NCBI RefSeq assembly: GCF_003369915.1
Contig: NC_046677.1
Span: 22,028,913-22,092,912 of the forward strand
Length of the DNA: 64,000 nt
Origin: Drosophila miranda
Lineage: Eukaryota; Arthropoda; Insecta; Diptera; Drosophilidae
Reading direction: 5' to 3'
Part shown: positions 9,622-21,800 of the stretch, piece after piece
Layout of the letters: every line of letters starts with the position of its first letter
Position numbering within the stretch: the stretch's first letter is position 1
The notes under the pieces: generated by a model
Databases searched by the model: none
What the model was told of the DNA's origin: nothing
What the model saw: only the letters and a program-made list of their open reading frames with translations
Made by a program: the position numbers and the translations under genes

Positions 9622-11398
9622 CACAGAAACCCCAAACGAAACGCACAAAATGATTTCCAATAAGAGCACAAATTCTAGGCATTCATTTATTAATATGAGG
9701 TGAGGCACTACAGGGACAAGAGAGAGTCAGATCAGCAGCATTGGGAATGCCTCACCCTTTCATGAAACTTCCCTTGGAAAGAGAGCACTCATTCCTTTTT
9801 GTTTCTCTTCTTCACTGCATCCCACTACTACTCCCGAGTAATGGGAGTGGGAAAGGGACAAAACTTGACGAATTTTCAAGCACGAACACACACACATAGC
9901 TGGAACTCACGTGATCAAACGAAAAAATGGCGAGACAACGAAACAATTACTTATTTTAGATTTTGAAACATGAAAAAAAATAAAGTATGCAAAAATAGTA
10001 TGTTTTTCTACATTTGTATCCAATATTGCACTTTAATATTACCCATTGCCGCACTTTTCCTTCGTCAAGCTGCATTTTTGTCACCATTTGCCTCTTTTGC
10101 GCTCCCGCCCTTGATCAAACACATTTTCTTGGAACAAAACACATTTTTTTGTATATAATCACTGCATAATTACACCAAACTTCACTACACACCTGCACGA
10201 CATTTTTTCCGTCTAATTTTTCACCATTTTCCGAATTTTCGCGGGTTGAAACGCGGAGCTTACTCACGAAGGCACGTCTTGGCCGGTGAAAAAATTTGAG
10301 TGCAACCAATGCAAATGATTTCATTCTATGCTCTCCTTCTCCTCTTCCTAATTGCTCTCTCTCCCACGCTCTCTCGAGTACTTTTGCTTAGGCTTAACTC
10401 TACTCCTTGTCTTCATCCGCTGCTATTGCAAAGCTCTCTTCCAATCAATTAATTTAATTAAATTGAGTAATTTCACAACAAAATATCAAATAATTTATTT
10501 ATATTAGATAATATCAGCATGCGCTGCACCTTCACCGCGCACTGTAACGTAACCCTCTCACCAGTCCCACTCCCACACTCTTTCGATCTTTCTTTTCAGT
10601 AGCAGAGGAAGAAGACAATGAGCATGATGAAATTATACAACTAGCTGAAGTGTGCGTGGGAGAGAAAGAGAGCAATATAGGAAAAGGAGAGCATAGAATG
10701 AACGCATTTGCACCGCTCTCATTCTAATTTTTTCGCCCGGTCAAAGCGCGTGTTTGTAGGTCAGCTCCGCGTTTCAATCCCTGAAAATTCGGAAAATAGT
10801 GAAAAATCCAACGAATCAAATGTCGCGCAAGTGTGTGGTGAAGCTTAGTGTAGTGATGCAGAAATTAGATACAAAAACAGTGTTTCAGTGTTTGATCAAG
10901 CGCGGAAAAGAGGCAAAATGGCGACAAAAATGCAGCTTGGTGAAGGAAAAGTGCGGCAATGGGTAATATTAAAGTGCAATATTGGATACACATATAGAAA
11001 TACATGCTATTTTTGCATACTTTATTTTTTTTCATGTTTCAAAATCTAAAATAAGTAATTGTTTCGTTGTCTCGCCATTTTTTCGTTTGATCACGTGAGT
11101 TCCAGCTGTGTGTGTGTGTGTGCGTGCTTGAAAATTCGTCAAGTTTTGTCCCTTTCCCACTCCCATTACTCGGGAGTAGTAGTGGGATGCAAGGAGAAGA
11201 GAATCGAAAAGGAATGAGTGCTCTCGTTCCAAGCGAAATTCATGAAAGGGTGAGGCATTCCCAGTACTGCTGATCTCGTTTAGTGCGTTTGCACGAATTT
11301 CCTCCCTCTAGTGCCTCACATCATATTAATAAATGAATGACTAAAATTTGTGCTCTTATTGGAAATCATTTGGTGCGTTTCGTTGGCGGTTTCTGTGC
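9622..11398. mobile_element. Foldback-like element: 0.8-kb imperfect inverted repeat
   Basis: Left arm 9622 to about 10430 and right arm about 10597 to 11398 are reverse complements with modest divergence and small indels, around a unique spacer of roughly 165 bp. Outer ends both read CACAGAAACC and then (A)CGAAACGCAC. Matching inner landmarks include the AATATTACCCATTGCCGCAC block (about 10036) against its complement (about 10960), and the AATGGGAGTGGGAAAGGGAC block against its complement near 11150. No long protein-coding frame is present and I see no obvious target-site duplication (flanks TGCCATC and CGGTTTT). The layout fits a foldback-type non-autonomous DNA transposon, for example a P-superfamily Galileo-like element. 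It could also be two opposed copies of another repeat. I cannot assign the family. Confidence 0.8.
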
Positions 11399-12157
11399 GG
11401 TTTTGTCGTAACTTCGTAGCACGTAGTACCATGACTCTCTTCATCAGAATCGTCCGAATCGGAGCAAGTCAGCGAGAAGAGAGATGACAAAAACAATGTT
11501 GTTCTTTGCCATTTTTACTTTTATTTTCTTTGTGGAGTGGGGAACGCATCCTTCTGGGTGTAACGCACATCCATTTCCCCCACAAATGGAATATAGTCCC
11601 ATCGAGTATCGGGTATAAAAATAGCCCAGAACAATAAGTGAATTAATCTGAATAGCAAATTTCTTACGTTTCATAAATAAACGCTCGAGTGGAATGCAAG
11701 GCAGCTGGCAACTCAAAACATGTTTACCTGCTCCAAAAATTAGAGCGTAATTGGGGCTTACTTCCTTACAAATAGCATAGTGAAAAGAAATAAGTTTGTT
11801 TTTCTTTCCCTTCAAAAGTTGGTAATTAAGGGGATGTAAAAAACAAAATACTTACGATAAGAAACAGTTTTCGAGGAAACATAAGATGCGTAAGTTTAAC
11901 TTGCTCTCTCGCTGTTTTGTAGATGAATGAATCTGTAATCCACCACATATTACTTCCCACAAATACCTATTTCCTCCATACACAAGAAAGGTCGTCAGAT
12001 TATCTCCATAATTGACGACTAGACTGCCTGAAGATGCCATTTGATTGTAGGTGGAAATGTGATTCGCAATTTGCAGACAGAACGAGTTGGATAAACATCA
12101 GACAGGAAGGCAAGACACACAGGAAATAAGTAATGTGCTCAACAGGCCAGAAGCCAT

Positions 12158-12230
12158 CCGACCGACCGACCGACCGACCGACCGACCGACCGACCGACCG
12201 ACCAACCGACCGACCAACCGACCGACCGGT
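12158..12230. repeat. (CCGA)n tetranucleotide microsatellite
   Basis: About 17 tandem CCGA/CCAA units form an uninterrupted tetranucleotide array with a few A-for-G changes towards the right end. It lies about 310 bp upstream of the Gyc32E TATA box. Confidence 0.95.
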
Positions 12231-12536
12231 TGTGACATAAATCCCACGCCTACGCCTAGGCCTACGGCGTACACAAATCAGCATTGGGCCACAGTAAATT
12301 TAAAAACGGAAATTTTCGACCCATGAGGGAACGAAAACAAACAAACGAAGTCCTTCACATGCTGACCATTCACGCAACACGAGCAGGACGACCGGTCCTC
12401 TCCTGATCCCAGGACTCTATGGTTTTTGTCATTCATAGACCACTTAGTATTGGCGCGACCCCTCCAAACCCTCGGCAGTAGGCAGTCGAAAGCCGGAACC
12501 GAATCGAGTACGAGGCGGGACACGAAGCGCGTAGGC

Positions 12537-12576
12537 TATAAAAAGCCATCCGTCTCGGAACAGGCAGCCACAGTCT
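12537..12576 (+). promoter_or_regulatory. Gyc32E core promoter (TATA box and initiator)
   Basis: TATAAAAAG at 12537-12545 is followed about 33-35 bp later by an initiator-like CCACAGTCTC (12568-12577). The Gyc32E start codon is at 12836, leaving a 5'UTR of about 260 nt. The TATA box agrees with a regulated rather than a housekeeping promoter. Confidence 0.55.
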
Positions 12577-12835
12577 CTGCCAGACTACGGCCGTGATGCA
12601 GTGCCGTGCCGCACATAAACGGAACGGATAGCCATCACCTGTTGGGATTGAGCATATATTTTAATATCTGTGGACTCTGGTGTCGGTTGTTTATAGATGC
12701 ACTCCCAAGCTCTAGTCCGTACCATGTGATAGTATTCCTTGGTGACGTAGTGCGTCAATCAGTGTCGTCGTCCCCGTCCGAGTGCGTGACGATATCAGTT
12801 TCGTGAAAAATAAAACTTTATTGCGTCCGTTAAGA

Positions 12836-15800
12836 ATGCCTGCCACTGCCACAGCCACAGCGAGAGCCACAGCCAGAGCCAGAGCCGCATTCTGTTGCAA
12901 TCTCGCGTTGCCAGCTGCCATGCTCGTCCTGCTGCTGCTGGGTTCTCAGAGGAGCTCCCTGGCGGGAAGAGGAACGGCAGCAGCATCCTCGACACGCCGT
13001 CTCTCTGACACGATAAATATTGGATTCCTAGCGGAATACTCCCAGATGAGGGTAAGTAAATGGCATATCCCTAAGCTCCAATCCTGATTTACGTTGATTT
13101 GTTTGCATAGAAAATTTTTAAAATAGAATATCACCGAAATTATCGAAACTCTGACGCCCATCCCGTACTTAATTGTAAATTGTAAATTGTGTAACTAATT
13201 GTGTATGTGCATGCATAATGTATGAGAACTGGTGAACATTTACAATTCTAATGCGAATCCGTCGTTGGGCCACAAGGCAACGCATCTTGTCCGCAAAATA
13301 TCATCAAATTCATGGCTTCGATATTGGGCGACACCAAAATGACTCCAACCCATCATCCAGAGCGTGTCCTGCCTTGAGACTTTTGACGGGCATACGCTGT
13401 CCATAATTCTGCACGCACCTACAGTGCGTTTCACAAGCATAAGGCAGTTTAAAGTGGTGACAGGGTGACAGCATATATCTGCTAATAATTGTGGAATGAC
13501 GAATTTCCAAGTTCTTGATCGTTAAAGTCGATTTAAGATTCATTTCGAATACAATTCTTCAAGAATAAGTGTTCTCTTTCCAAGATTTCGAAGACTCGAA
13601 AGTGTTTTATTAAGAGTGAAGTTTTCCTTTGGAAGTTGTCTTCTCTTCCTTCCGCCTTTCTGGATATCATATTCGTATAGTTCTGAAACGCAGTGTAACA
13701 CCACCTCACGGTCATTAAATTGAAATTTTTGCACAAATTATATTTAAACAGTATCATAGCCTGGGGAAATATTGACAGTCGTGAACCCCGCCTTCAGGGT
13801 ATGTGGACTTCGATGTAATGAAGTGTCACCTTTCCCAAGGATTCCTTCTTTGTTTTGCTTTCAATTTACTAGCCGTTCACGTGAAGCTCACGAGAGATAA
13901 GGAAAAGGATTATGCAGCTCCAATCGATTGACCAGTAATCCCCATCAGGACGCACTACTTCCTAAAGCTTTCGACCGATTGGAATGCGATTTAATTGGCA
14001 CCAGCATGAATGTCCATAGACCTAGTATATATGTAAATTTTAAGCCCGAATTCGGGGCAAATAAAAGGCACAAAGGCAAATCCATCAAGTGTCAGTTGTG
14101 CTCCATAAATTGGCCAGCAAAGCCAGCAGCTTGGCCGTGTTCAGTTGGGCTTAATATAAATGGGAAATAAATGTTTCATACATCTTATACAGGGGGGTAA
14201 GCTGTCACACGATGAGAGATTGTGTGGATCAAAAATATGGTGATGATGGGCATGAAAACGAATCTAATCATCTTCTATAATCCCAGGGATTTGTGGCCAT
14301 GTGTACAGATTTCTTGATGGACAACTTTGGGAGGTATTGAATTTTTAATCATTTGGTGGGGGCAATCCTAGATTTCTTAGAGCGTAATGTGCTATGTGCT
14401 CCCTGGAGAAAACCACGTGAATAAATCAAATTGATTGACATAGAGTAGAGCAGGCTAGACTGGTAATTTAAGTAAATATTATCTCGCCCAGTTTTATTGT
14501 TCCCCTTTGTACCATCCGACAATGGTTTTTATAGCCCTTTAGGGCATTCAAACCACACCAGACAAAAAAGAAGAAAGGAAATATTAATTAATTTCATTTA
14601 TAAAGGGGAGATATGATAGTGGGTTTGCCTTTAGGGAAGTTCGGAGAATAGGAGACTAGCGAATGGATTTTATTTCAAGGACTAAAATGTACTCTGTTTG
14701 AGTGCAATTGAAGTGTGGGCCTCGCGTAACATGTGTCAAAGTATCCCAATAAATCCGGTAGTCCAGCTTGCAATTCCGGGAAACCAGCTATAAAGCGGGG
14801 AAATTGCTCATAAAAGCCACACCAACGCCTCTTGCCACAGCTCGTTAAAAGGACAGAAGCCATCAAAAGGACACAATCTCCTTTCGTTTAAATGTAATCA
14901 ATCGTGGCTTTAATTGACTTCTCATGGAAAAAGTACACATCAGCTGTACCAACAATATCTGTACAAATATATTTTACTGAAAATCAATAAGAAATACAAC
15001 AGTGCGATGCTCCGACCGGAAGCGGCAGAGCTTCGAATATTCCCAGAAATCCTTTGCTATGAAATTTAAAACCAATTCTGTTTTCAGTTAAGTTTCACTT
15101 CAAAGGAAATATTTATGCTTAGTGCCTCCTCCCCCCTCCAGAGCCTGGGGCCAGCAGCGTTTAAACGACAACAAAAAGTTACAAACTGAATAATTGATTT
15201 GGCCATCAGCTATTTGGCTCTGAAATTTGAATAATTTTTCCTCCGAACATTCTCAAAGATTATTGAAATCAAATGAACGCTAAATCGGCTTTTGGAACAC
15301 CACCTACGAGCACACAAATTTGTTTGACTTTTAGAAAAGTGGACACATTTCCTTGGAACTGATTGGCGGATCAGGAGGACGGGCTTTGTCGGCGGACACC
15401 ACAACCCGGGAACTATAGCGACAAATTCCCTTCGTTTTTGGCCGGTTCTCCGTTCTCCTGCTCGAAAAATTGCTTCAAAGAGCTATTATGCTAAGGGCCT
15501 TCTTTTTATGGAATTTTTTCCATGCGTTGCACAGTAGGTAACACGAAACAGTGGGGTGAAACTTTATTCCTACCAGAACTTTATCGAGCACCCACTATAA
15601 ACGAGTACCCCCATCGAATGATTGTTATTGAAATTGCCCCTGGAAGACAGTCTCTTCTTTATTTTGCAACAGGCTTCGAGTACTGGGCCCACTGTGCCGG
15701 GTTACTATGGCATTAAAACACATGCTGTTGCTAGTTAATTGCCAGGTCATCTGTCATATTGCCACCTCTAAACCTGGATGTTGCTCATTTCCGTAAAAGG

Positions 15801-18800
15801 CGCGCCACTTTTCACCGCTTGTTAAACATTAAGGACGCCAGAAAAAAGGAAAACCCCTATGTGAAGCAGAATATGAGAGCATGATTAATTAATTACATTC
15901 TTTTGATATGAAAATAAACATCCCATTCAAACAATGTTGTTCTCGTGGTAGAAAAATAATGCTAGATGAAGAATATTAAGTGTTCTCTAGGTGTTGTACT
16001 TGCTGGCTATCAAAGTGGGTCTCGACATTCCGAAAATGAAGTTCATTCAGGGCCTGCACTCATTTTAAAAGAATTAAAGTCTGCCTTGAGTCCCTGGCGT
16101 CCTTGGGGTGCAATCTTTTCATCACTTATTAAACAGGAAACACTTGTTAAAAAAGGAAAACTCTACTTGCAGCAGAGTATGAGCGAGAGCATGATTAATT
16201 AAGTACATTCGTTTGAATTGCAAATATGCCTTCATTCAAAGGCTACAAAATGCAATAAAGCCAAGGAATTCAAGCAATTCCATTCCCTCGGCAAAAGTAA
16301 CTTATTTTCGTAGCGATTTATAATGTGTCAAATAGATAGGAATTTTCTTATCGTAGTTTCGTGTAATGCATCTGAAATAGGTGTGGTTTTTCATTTAAAT
16401 AAATTAAATGACCCTCAGAGGGACCATCCATAGGCCACTATAGTCCTTTGTTATCCGGATGGAGGGATATAAACCACCGCGGGAGTGCTTGTGAGTCCTC
16501 GAGAATCGATCTATTTCTTTTGGAAAATCTTCCTCTTGAAGGCATCTTCTAGTAATGGCAGCTCCGGGGCGCCCAGGTATCTTCTCCTTGTCCGTGAGAG
16601 ACCCGGGCAGTTACAGATGATATGATCCAGGATTTCGATGGCCCCTGGTTCATCACATTTCCTACAGCCGTCTCGGTTGGTGATGCTTAGCTTCGTTGCC
16701 TGCGCCGCACCCCAACAGTGACCTGTAAGCAGTGACCCCTAACAATCTGCATTCCCTCCATGGTAGGTGCTGTAAGTACTGACTGAGTTTTCCATTGCAT
16801 TCTTTGCACATAGTTTTCAAGGTTCTGGTGGGTGTAAGCCGGGCTGATGCTCTAAACCGCTTTTAGGAGAGACAGAGGCAGAACGACCGCTGGCTCGTTG
16901 CCCTCGATGCCTTGGCGGCTGGCAGCCCAGTATATCCGCACTGACTTTGTCTTGCTTGGGGGTGTCTAGTGCCTTCCTGCTCGCCAAGACACTTCTGGAA
17001 CTTAACGCAGACGACTGCTTGGCTGTCAACGAATAGATTTACCACATCGTGTGCTCGTTCTGCTGCTTTCTTGATGGCAAAATCTTCCGCCTGGAATATG
17101 CTTCATCGGTAGGGTAGCCTTATATCAGGGTCTGTACAGTATAGGCCCGCTAAAACACCTCACAGTCATGGGGACCCATAAACCAGATTGTTTTCACATC
17201 GAGGCCAATTTGGGGGAGTCATGAAGTCAGTAAAAGGGGATCACAACGGATTTTCACAATGCATTTATGCGCTGTCCTGCCTTTCCATGTCCAGGGGGTC
17301 GACTCCGAGTATGGTTTCGAGTGCTTTGTTGGGGCTCCTGTATGCAGAGCAGAGCCTGTGGCTGAGGTTTTTCCAGAAGCTTATTGTACGTCTTTTTCGT
17401 TAGCTTGCCACGGCAGAGCACACAGAGACTCCACCACCTCGGTGGAGAGGTAGATCCATTGCATTAGAGCAGGTGACAAGCCCCCTGTGCTGCTGAGCAT
17501 CTGCTTGGTGCTCCCAAGAAACACCCACAACTTGCATACACATCCATCCGCCTGGCCAAGACTTTCATCTATCTTCTGTCACGAAGGAAGCAAATGCATA
17601 GATTACTTATAAATTGCAACTGTCAGCCGAAAAGGCTCTCACTTTATTGCAGTTCGGTTCAACAGAAGTGTGTCCTTGGAGGTTATTTCCTGTGGGCTGT
17701 GGGCTAACATGAAGGGACTCGATTGCATCTCCTCATTATCCTGTTCGTTTGCTGCTCCCAAAATGTCCAAATGATTGCATTCGGTTTTGAGCCTGAGCCT
17801 CGGAGCACAAATTGCAATTTTCCGTAAGCCATGGGCCAGACGAAAACGCAACGACATTTGGCCCAAACTGGGAAATATTGTTTTAGGCCGAAATCGGGGC
17901 CACACGTGGCGCAATGGGTGGCTGCTTTTTGGGGCCTATGGCGGTTCGAATAATTGCTTGGCGGACAGCCTTTGGCAAAGGCCTCAAAACTCAAAAAATT
18001 TTATGTTTAAAGCCTCTACCATTGCAAATATTTCTTAAAAGAATTTTCAAGTCGAATTTGGCAAAGTTTTAATTGGGAATTAAATAATTAATTTTGTAAG
18101 GGACACACTCAAAAATGTTTTCGCATACAAAAGCCAGAATTTGCAACAAATTTAATGCCGTAATTGCTCACCAAGAGCATCGTCGAGGCGTCACCACATC
18201 TCACGTCCCTCATCCGATGTCAAGTGCACAAGGGAGCGGGACAGACCACAGCCTGCCACCGAGACCGACCTAGCCGGCTGCTTATTTAAAGCCCCGCTAT
18301 AAGTGGATTAAAATTTGAATTAAAACAAGTACGAAAGGCGGCAGTAGACGCGTACTCGTGTTCCCTATAGCGACCCACCTTTCAAAAGGGCAAAACCATA
18401 TGGAAAAATGGATGTTTGCTGTTACAGGGAAGCTGGAAACTATACCCAATCATATACCCGAATCTACTATACACTAGGGACTAGCTTTTTTCCAGTACAG
18501 TACAGGGTATACTGTATGTTCGGGTATGTTTTTGGTATCCCACTGCTTTTTTTTCTACCTTTTCCCGAGTCCCTTTTTTTTCTCTTGTTATTTTAATAGC
18601 TTTCTGCGAATGGATTTGACGAGAGAGGGGCTCTGCCCCTCCACACTTCAACCTTGACGAATATTTTTAATTTCCAGTAAATACTCGTAATTCGAAAAGG
18701 GCCGTTTACATCGTTCTAGAGTACCGATGAAGCCACCAGATGGTTGCATTACAAATGGCTGATTTATGGAATAATCAAAACTGACAGAGTAGATTTTTTA

Positions 18801-21800
18801 AAGAGCAGGCGTGATTTCCATTGTGTAGACCGCTGTGACATATGGCCCTCAGGGCAAGCCTCTACTGAAGCCTCTCCGCCTTGAAGGTTCGACGCTCGAC
18901 TAGAGAAAAAACCCTTTGGTTTATGCATTGAGGTCCCAATCTTTAGGCCTTCTAAAGTCTACCTCGTAATAGAACCACTAGAAGATGGACTTTCTTAAAG
19001 GACATTGCAACTTCTTGGACAAAAGCAAAGGTTAAATCTCTGATTACTCCCCACAGAAAGCCTTCTGAAATTTGAATTTTTCATTTCTCCATGGCCTTCA
19101 AACCCTAATGGCCTTAGGCCCAGCAGGCCCTCTGAGATGGCGGAACCATTTGGGCAGAACTTTGATATTCGAGATCAAAAGTACTTCCTGCTTTTTTGCC
19201 CCCCTTCGAGCATCGGCGGCGTACTGTGACAGACAGCCTCCCATCCTTTTAGCCGGAAACGGACGAGACGGGGCCCAACTCCAAAACTTTGCGTGCTGTC
19301 AAATGCCACAATTGTAATAATTATGTTTACAAATAACCTACGTACAATTGAAACGTGTATCAGTCCCTAATTAAATGCACGGTTGGCTGGCAACAGCTCA
19401 GCATTTAATTATAATTAAATTAGCAACTTCGGGCTTACTATTAATTTAATGTGGTTTTCGGTGGGATTTGGTTTGGCTTCCGTTCAAAGGACATGCGGCT
19501 GGCTAATTATTTCATAATACAATTGGTTTCTAATGAACTACTGATGCAAGGCCCTACTGCCATGGATCTATGAGGCACGAGACGTGGACTCCTCTATAGA
19601 AAAACACCCCTGTACGAGAACGGGGGGGGCATAAAACTGATCAAGGACTCTCTACCATTTGTGTTATACTGTCTGATCGCTCAAAATAACAGTTTTTTTA
19701 GTTACACCTCTTGGTTCCAAATTATCTTTTGTGACTCTGTACAAAATGGCTAAGTTTTTGCCGTATCCGGTGTGTGTGTTCCTGATGCTCCAGCTGACGG
19801 CCCTCGTGTCGATGGTGGACGTGGAGTACAAGGTTGTGAGGATACGTAGAGGCCGCAAGCCGCAAGCGCAGATGTTCTGGAGCTTTGATGCCCACGAGCT
19901 GCTCTGCAGTCCACTGTATTCTCTGGCCGCAATGAGCCTGTTTTACTACGGCTATGGTCTGGCGTATCTGCGCCATGAGGGCCCCTACAAGAACCTTCTC
20001 CTATGTCTGTGCAACGCCAGCGTGGACCTGTGGCGGAAATTCTGGCCGGTAATGCTACTGCCGTGGCTCATGACGGTGCTGCCCGGCGTACTGCCGTATC
20101 CCAATCGCCTGTGGCACTGCCTGACCATGGATACCTCGAGGATGGACTTTTGCTTCATCCATGTGGTGGCATGCGTTAGCTTTTGGATCGTGTCGATGAT
20201 GGTGGTTTTTCTGACCTTCAGCTTTACCGTGTTGTCAAATCTCTGCCTGCACCGATCTACGCGAATCGATAGGTACGTGTCGCCCGAGCTACGCGCCTAC
20301 ATACGGGGCATAAACGAGTCGTACGGCTTTCAATTGATTACCATCCATCCGTAAGCAATGGCCCTGAGATCTCCAACCATAACCCACGTAATTCTAAACC
20401 ACATATCATTAAAGATCGATAAGTTACATCAGTTTGTGGTCGTTCTATCATGTAGCGCAGTAATATTTTTGACGAGACAGCCAGGACTAGCTGTGTAGAT
20501 CCCGTCAAGACGATCCACTAAGCCGCTTCGACCGATGCAGCAATCACATATGGCGATCCTGCTTCACATATACTACCTAATGTACAATAATATACCAATT
20601 AAATACTAAACCCAAACTGAATCTTTCCTGGGTAGAACTTTCCCTGTTTCAGGCTATATTTTATTACGGGGGGGTGGGGGGGCTTCGGGCTTCTCTCCCA
20701 ACGCCGATGAAGCCAAGCGGAATATTTTGGTCGGTTGTTTGCCTTTCCCACTGCCCCACTAGCCAACAAAATAGGAATAAATTAAGACACAAAACCCTGT
20801 CCCGACCCGCGCCCTGCCCTGCGGATGCTGCCGATTCGTCTGGCTGTTCCCTGGCTACTGCTTTAATGTGATTCAATTTCCCTCAGGTGACTCTTGGCGG
20901 ACTGCCGCTGGCCGTGGAAGACGTTAACAAGAACCCACATCTCCTGCCGGGCAAGAAGTTGGCCTTCAAGCCCGTGGACATTGGCAAACAGAGTACATAT
21001 CGGATCAAGCCTTTAAGGTGAGTCGTAACCACAACCCAACAGTGGGCCATATGCAGATATTGTACTTTTTTTGATTGAATTTTCCAGGGCAATGACCCAA
21101 ATGCGGGAGACTGGCATCACAGCCTTCATTGGGCCCGACGAGAGCTGTACGACCGAGGCCCTGCTGGCCTCCGCCTGGAATACCCCGATGCTGTCATTTG
21201 TGAGCCTCTCTTCTCTCCCTTCATGGTATTTTCTGTACATCATCTCCCTTCTATCCTATGTAGAAATGCTCTGACTCAATTGTCTCCAACAAAAGCACAT
21301 TTCCCACCTTTGCACGAACTCTGGCACCAGCCTCGAAGGTAATGCCTCTCAAAGACCTCAAGCAACTCCTTAAACACATCTCATGCCTTCCCATAAAGGT
21401 ATCCAAGAGTGTGATAAGTCTGCTGAGCGCCTTCCACTGGCAGAAGTTTGCTATCGTAGTGAGCTCCAAGCCCATTTGGGGCTCAGATGTGGCACGGGCC
21501 ATACAGGTGAGTGGGATATGCTATTCTGTGGCTACATCCTTCATTGACTTGGTGCTCTTTCGTATCAGGAACTGGCAGAGGCCAGGAACTTCACCATCAG
21601 CCACTTTAAGTATATATCGGACTATATCCCAATCACGAAAACCCTGTCGCAGATTGATAAAATCATAGAAGAGACCTACACGACGACACGCAGTAAGTTT
21701 TTGCCTGCCACAAGACTTTGGGTATAATCCCACGACACTCTATAACATCCCTCAGTCTACGTGTTTATCGGGGAGCATATAGCGATGGTGGACTTTGTGC

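Larger units (their letters stand above)
13052..20886. other. Gyc32E intron 1 (7.8 kb)
   Basis: The donor GTAAGT at 13052 and acceptor CCCTCAG at 20886 are both phase 0. Besides the nested gene (19746-20354), the retrotransposon relic (about 16530-17530) and a diverged direct repeat (15845-16216), I see no coding sequence. The remainder is AT-rich. It is about 13 times longer than the next longest intron of the gene, so regulatory elements for the receptor are likely to be here, but none can be named. Confidence 0.75.

Noticed and set aside
9970-10324. Short frames on both strands inside the inverted repeat
   Set aside because: They fall in the repeat arm, their counterparts in the other arm are interrupted, and no transposase motif is present.
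11444-11815. 123-codon minus-strand frame
   Set aside because: No recognisable similarity or signal sequence; flanking DNA is non-coding in character.
12000-12326. Frames through the CCGA repeat giving RPTD or GRSV repeats
   Set aside because: Produced by the tetranucleotide array alone.
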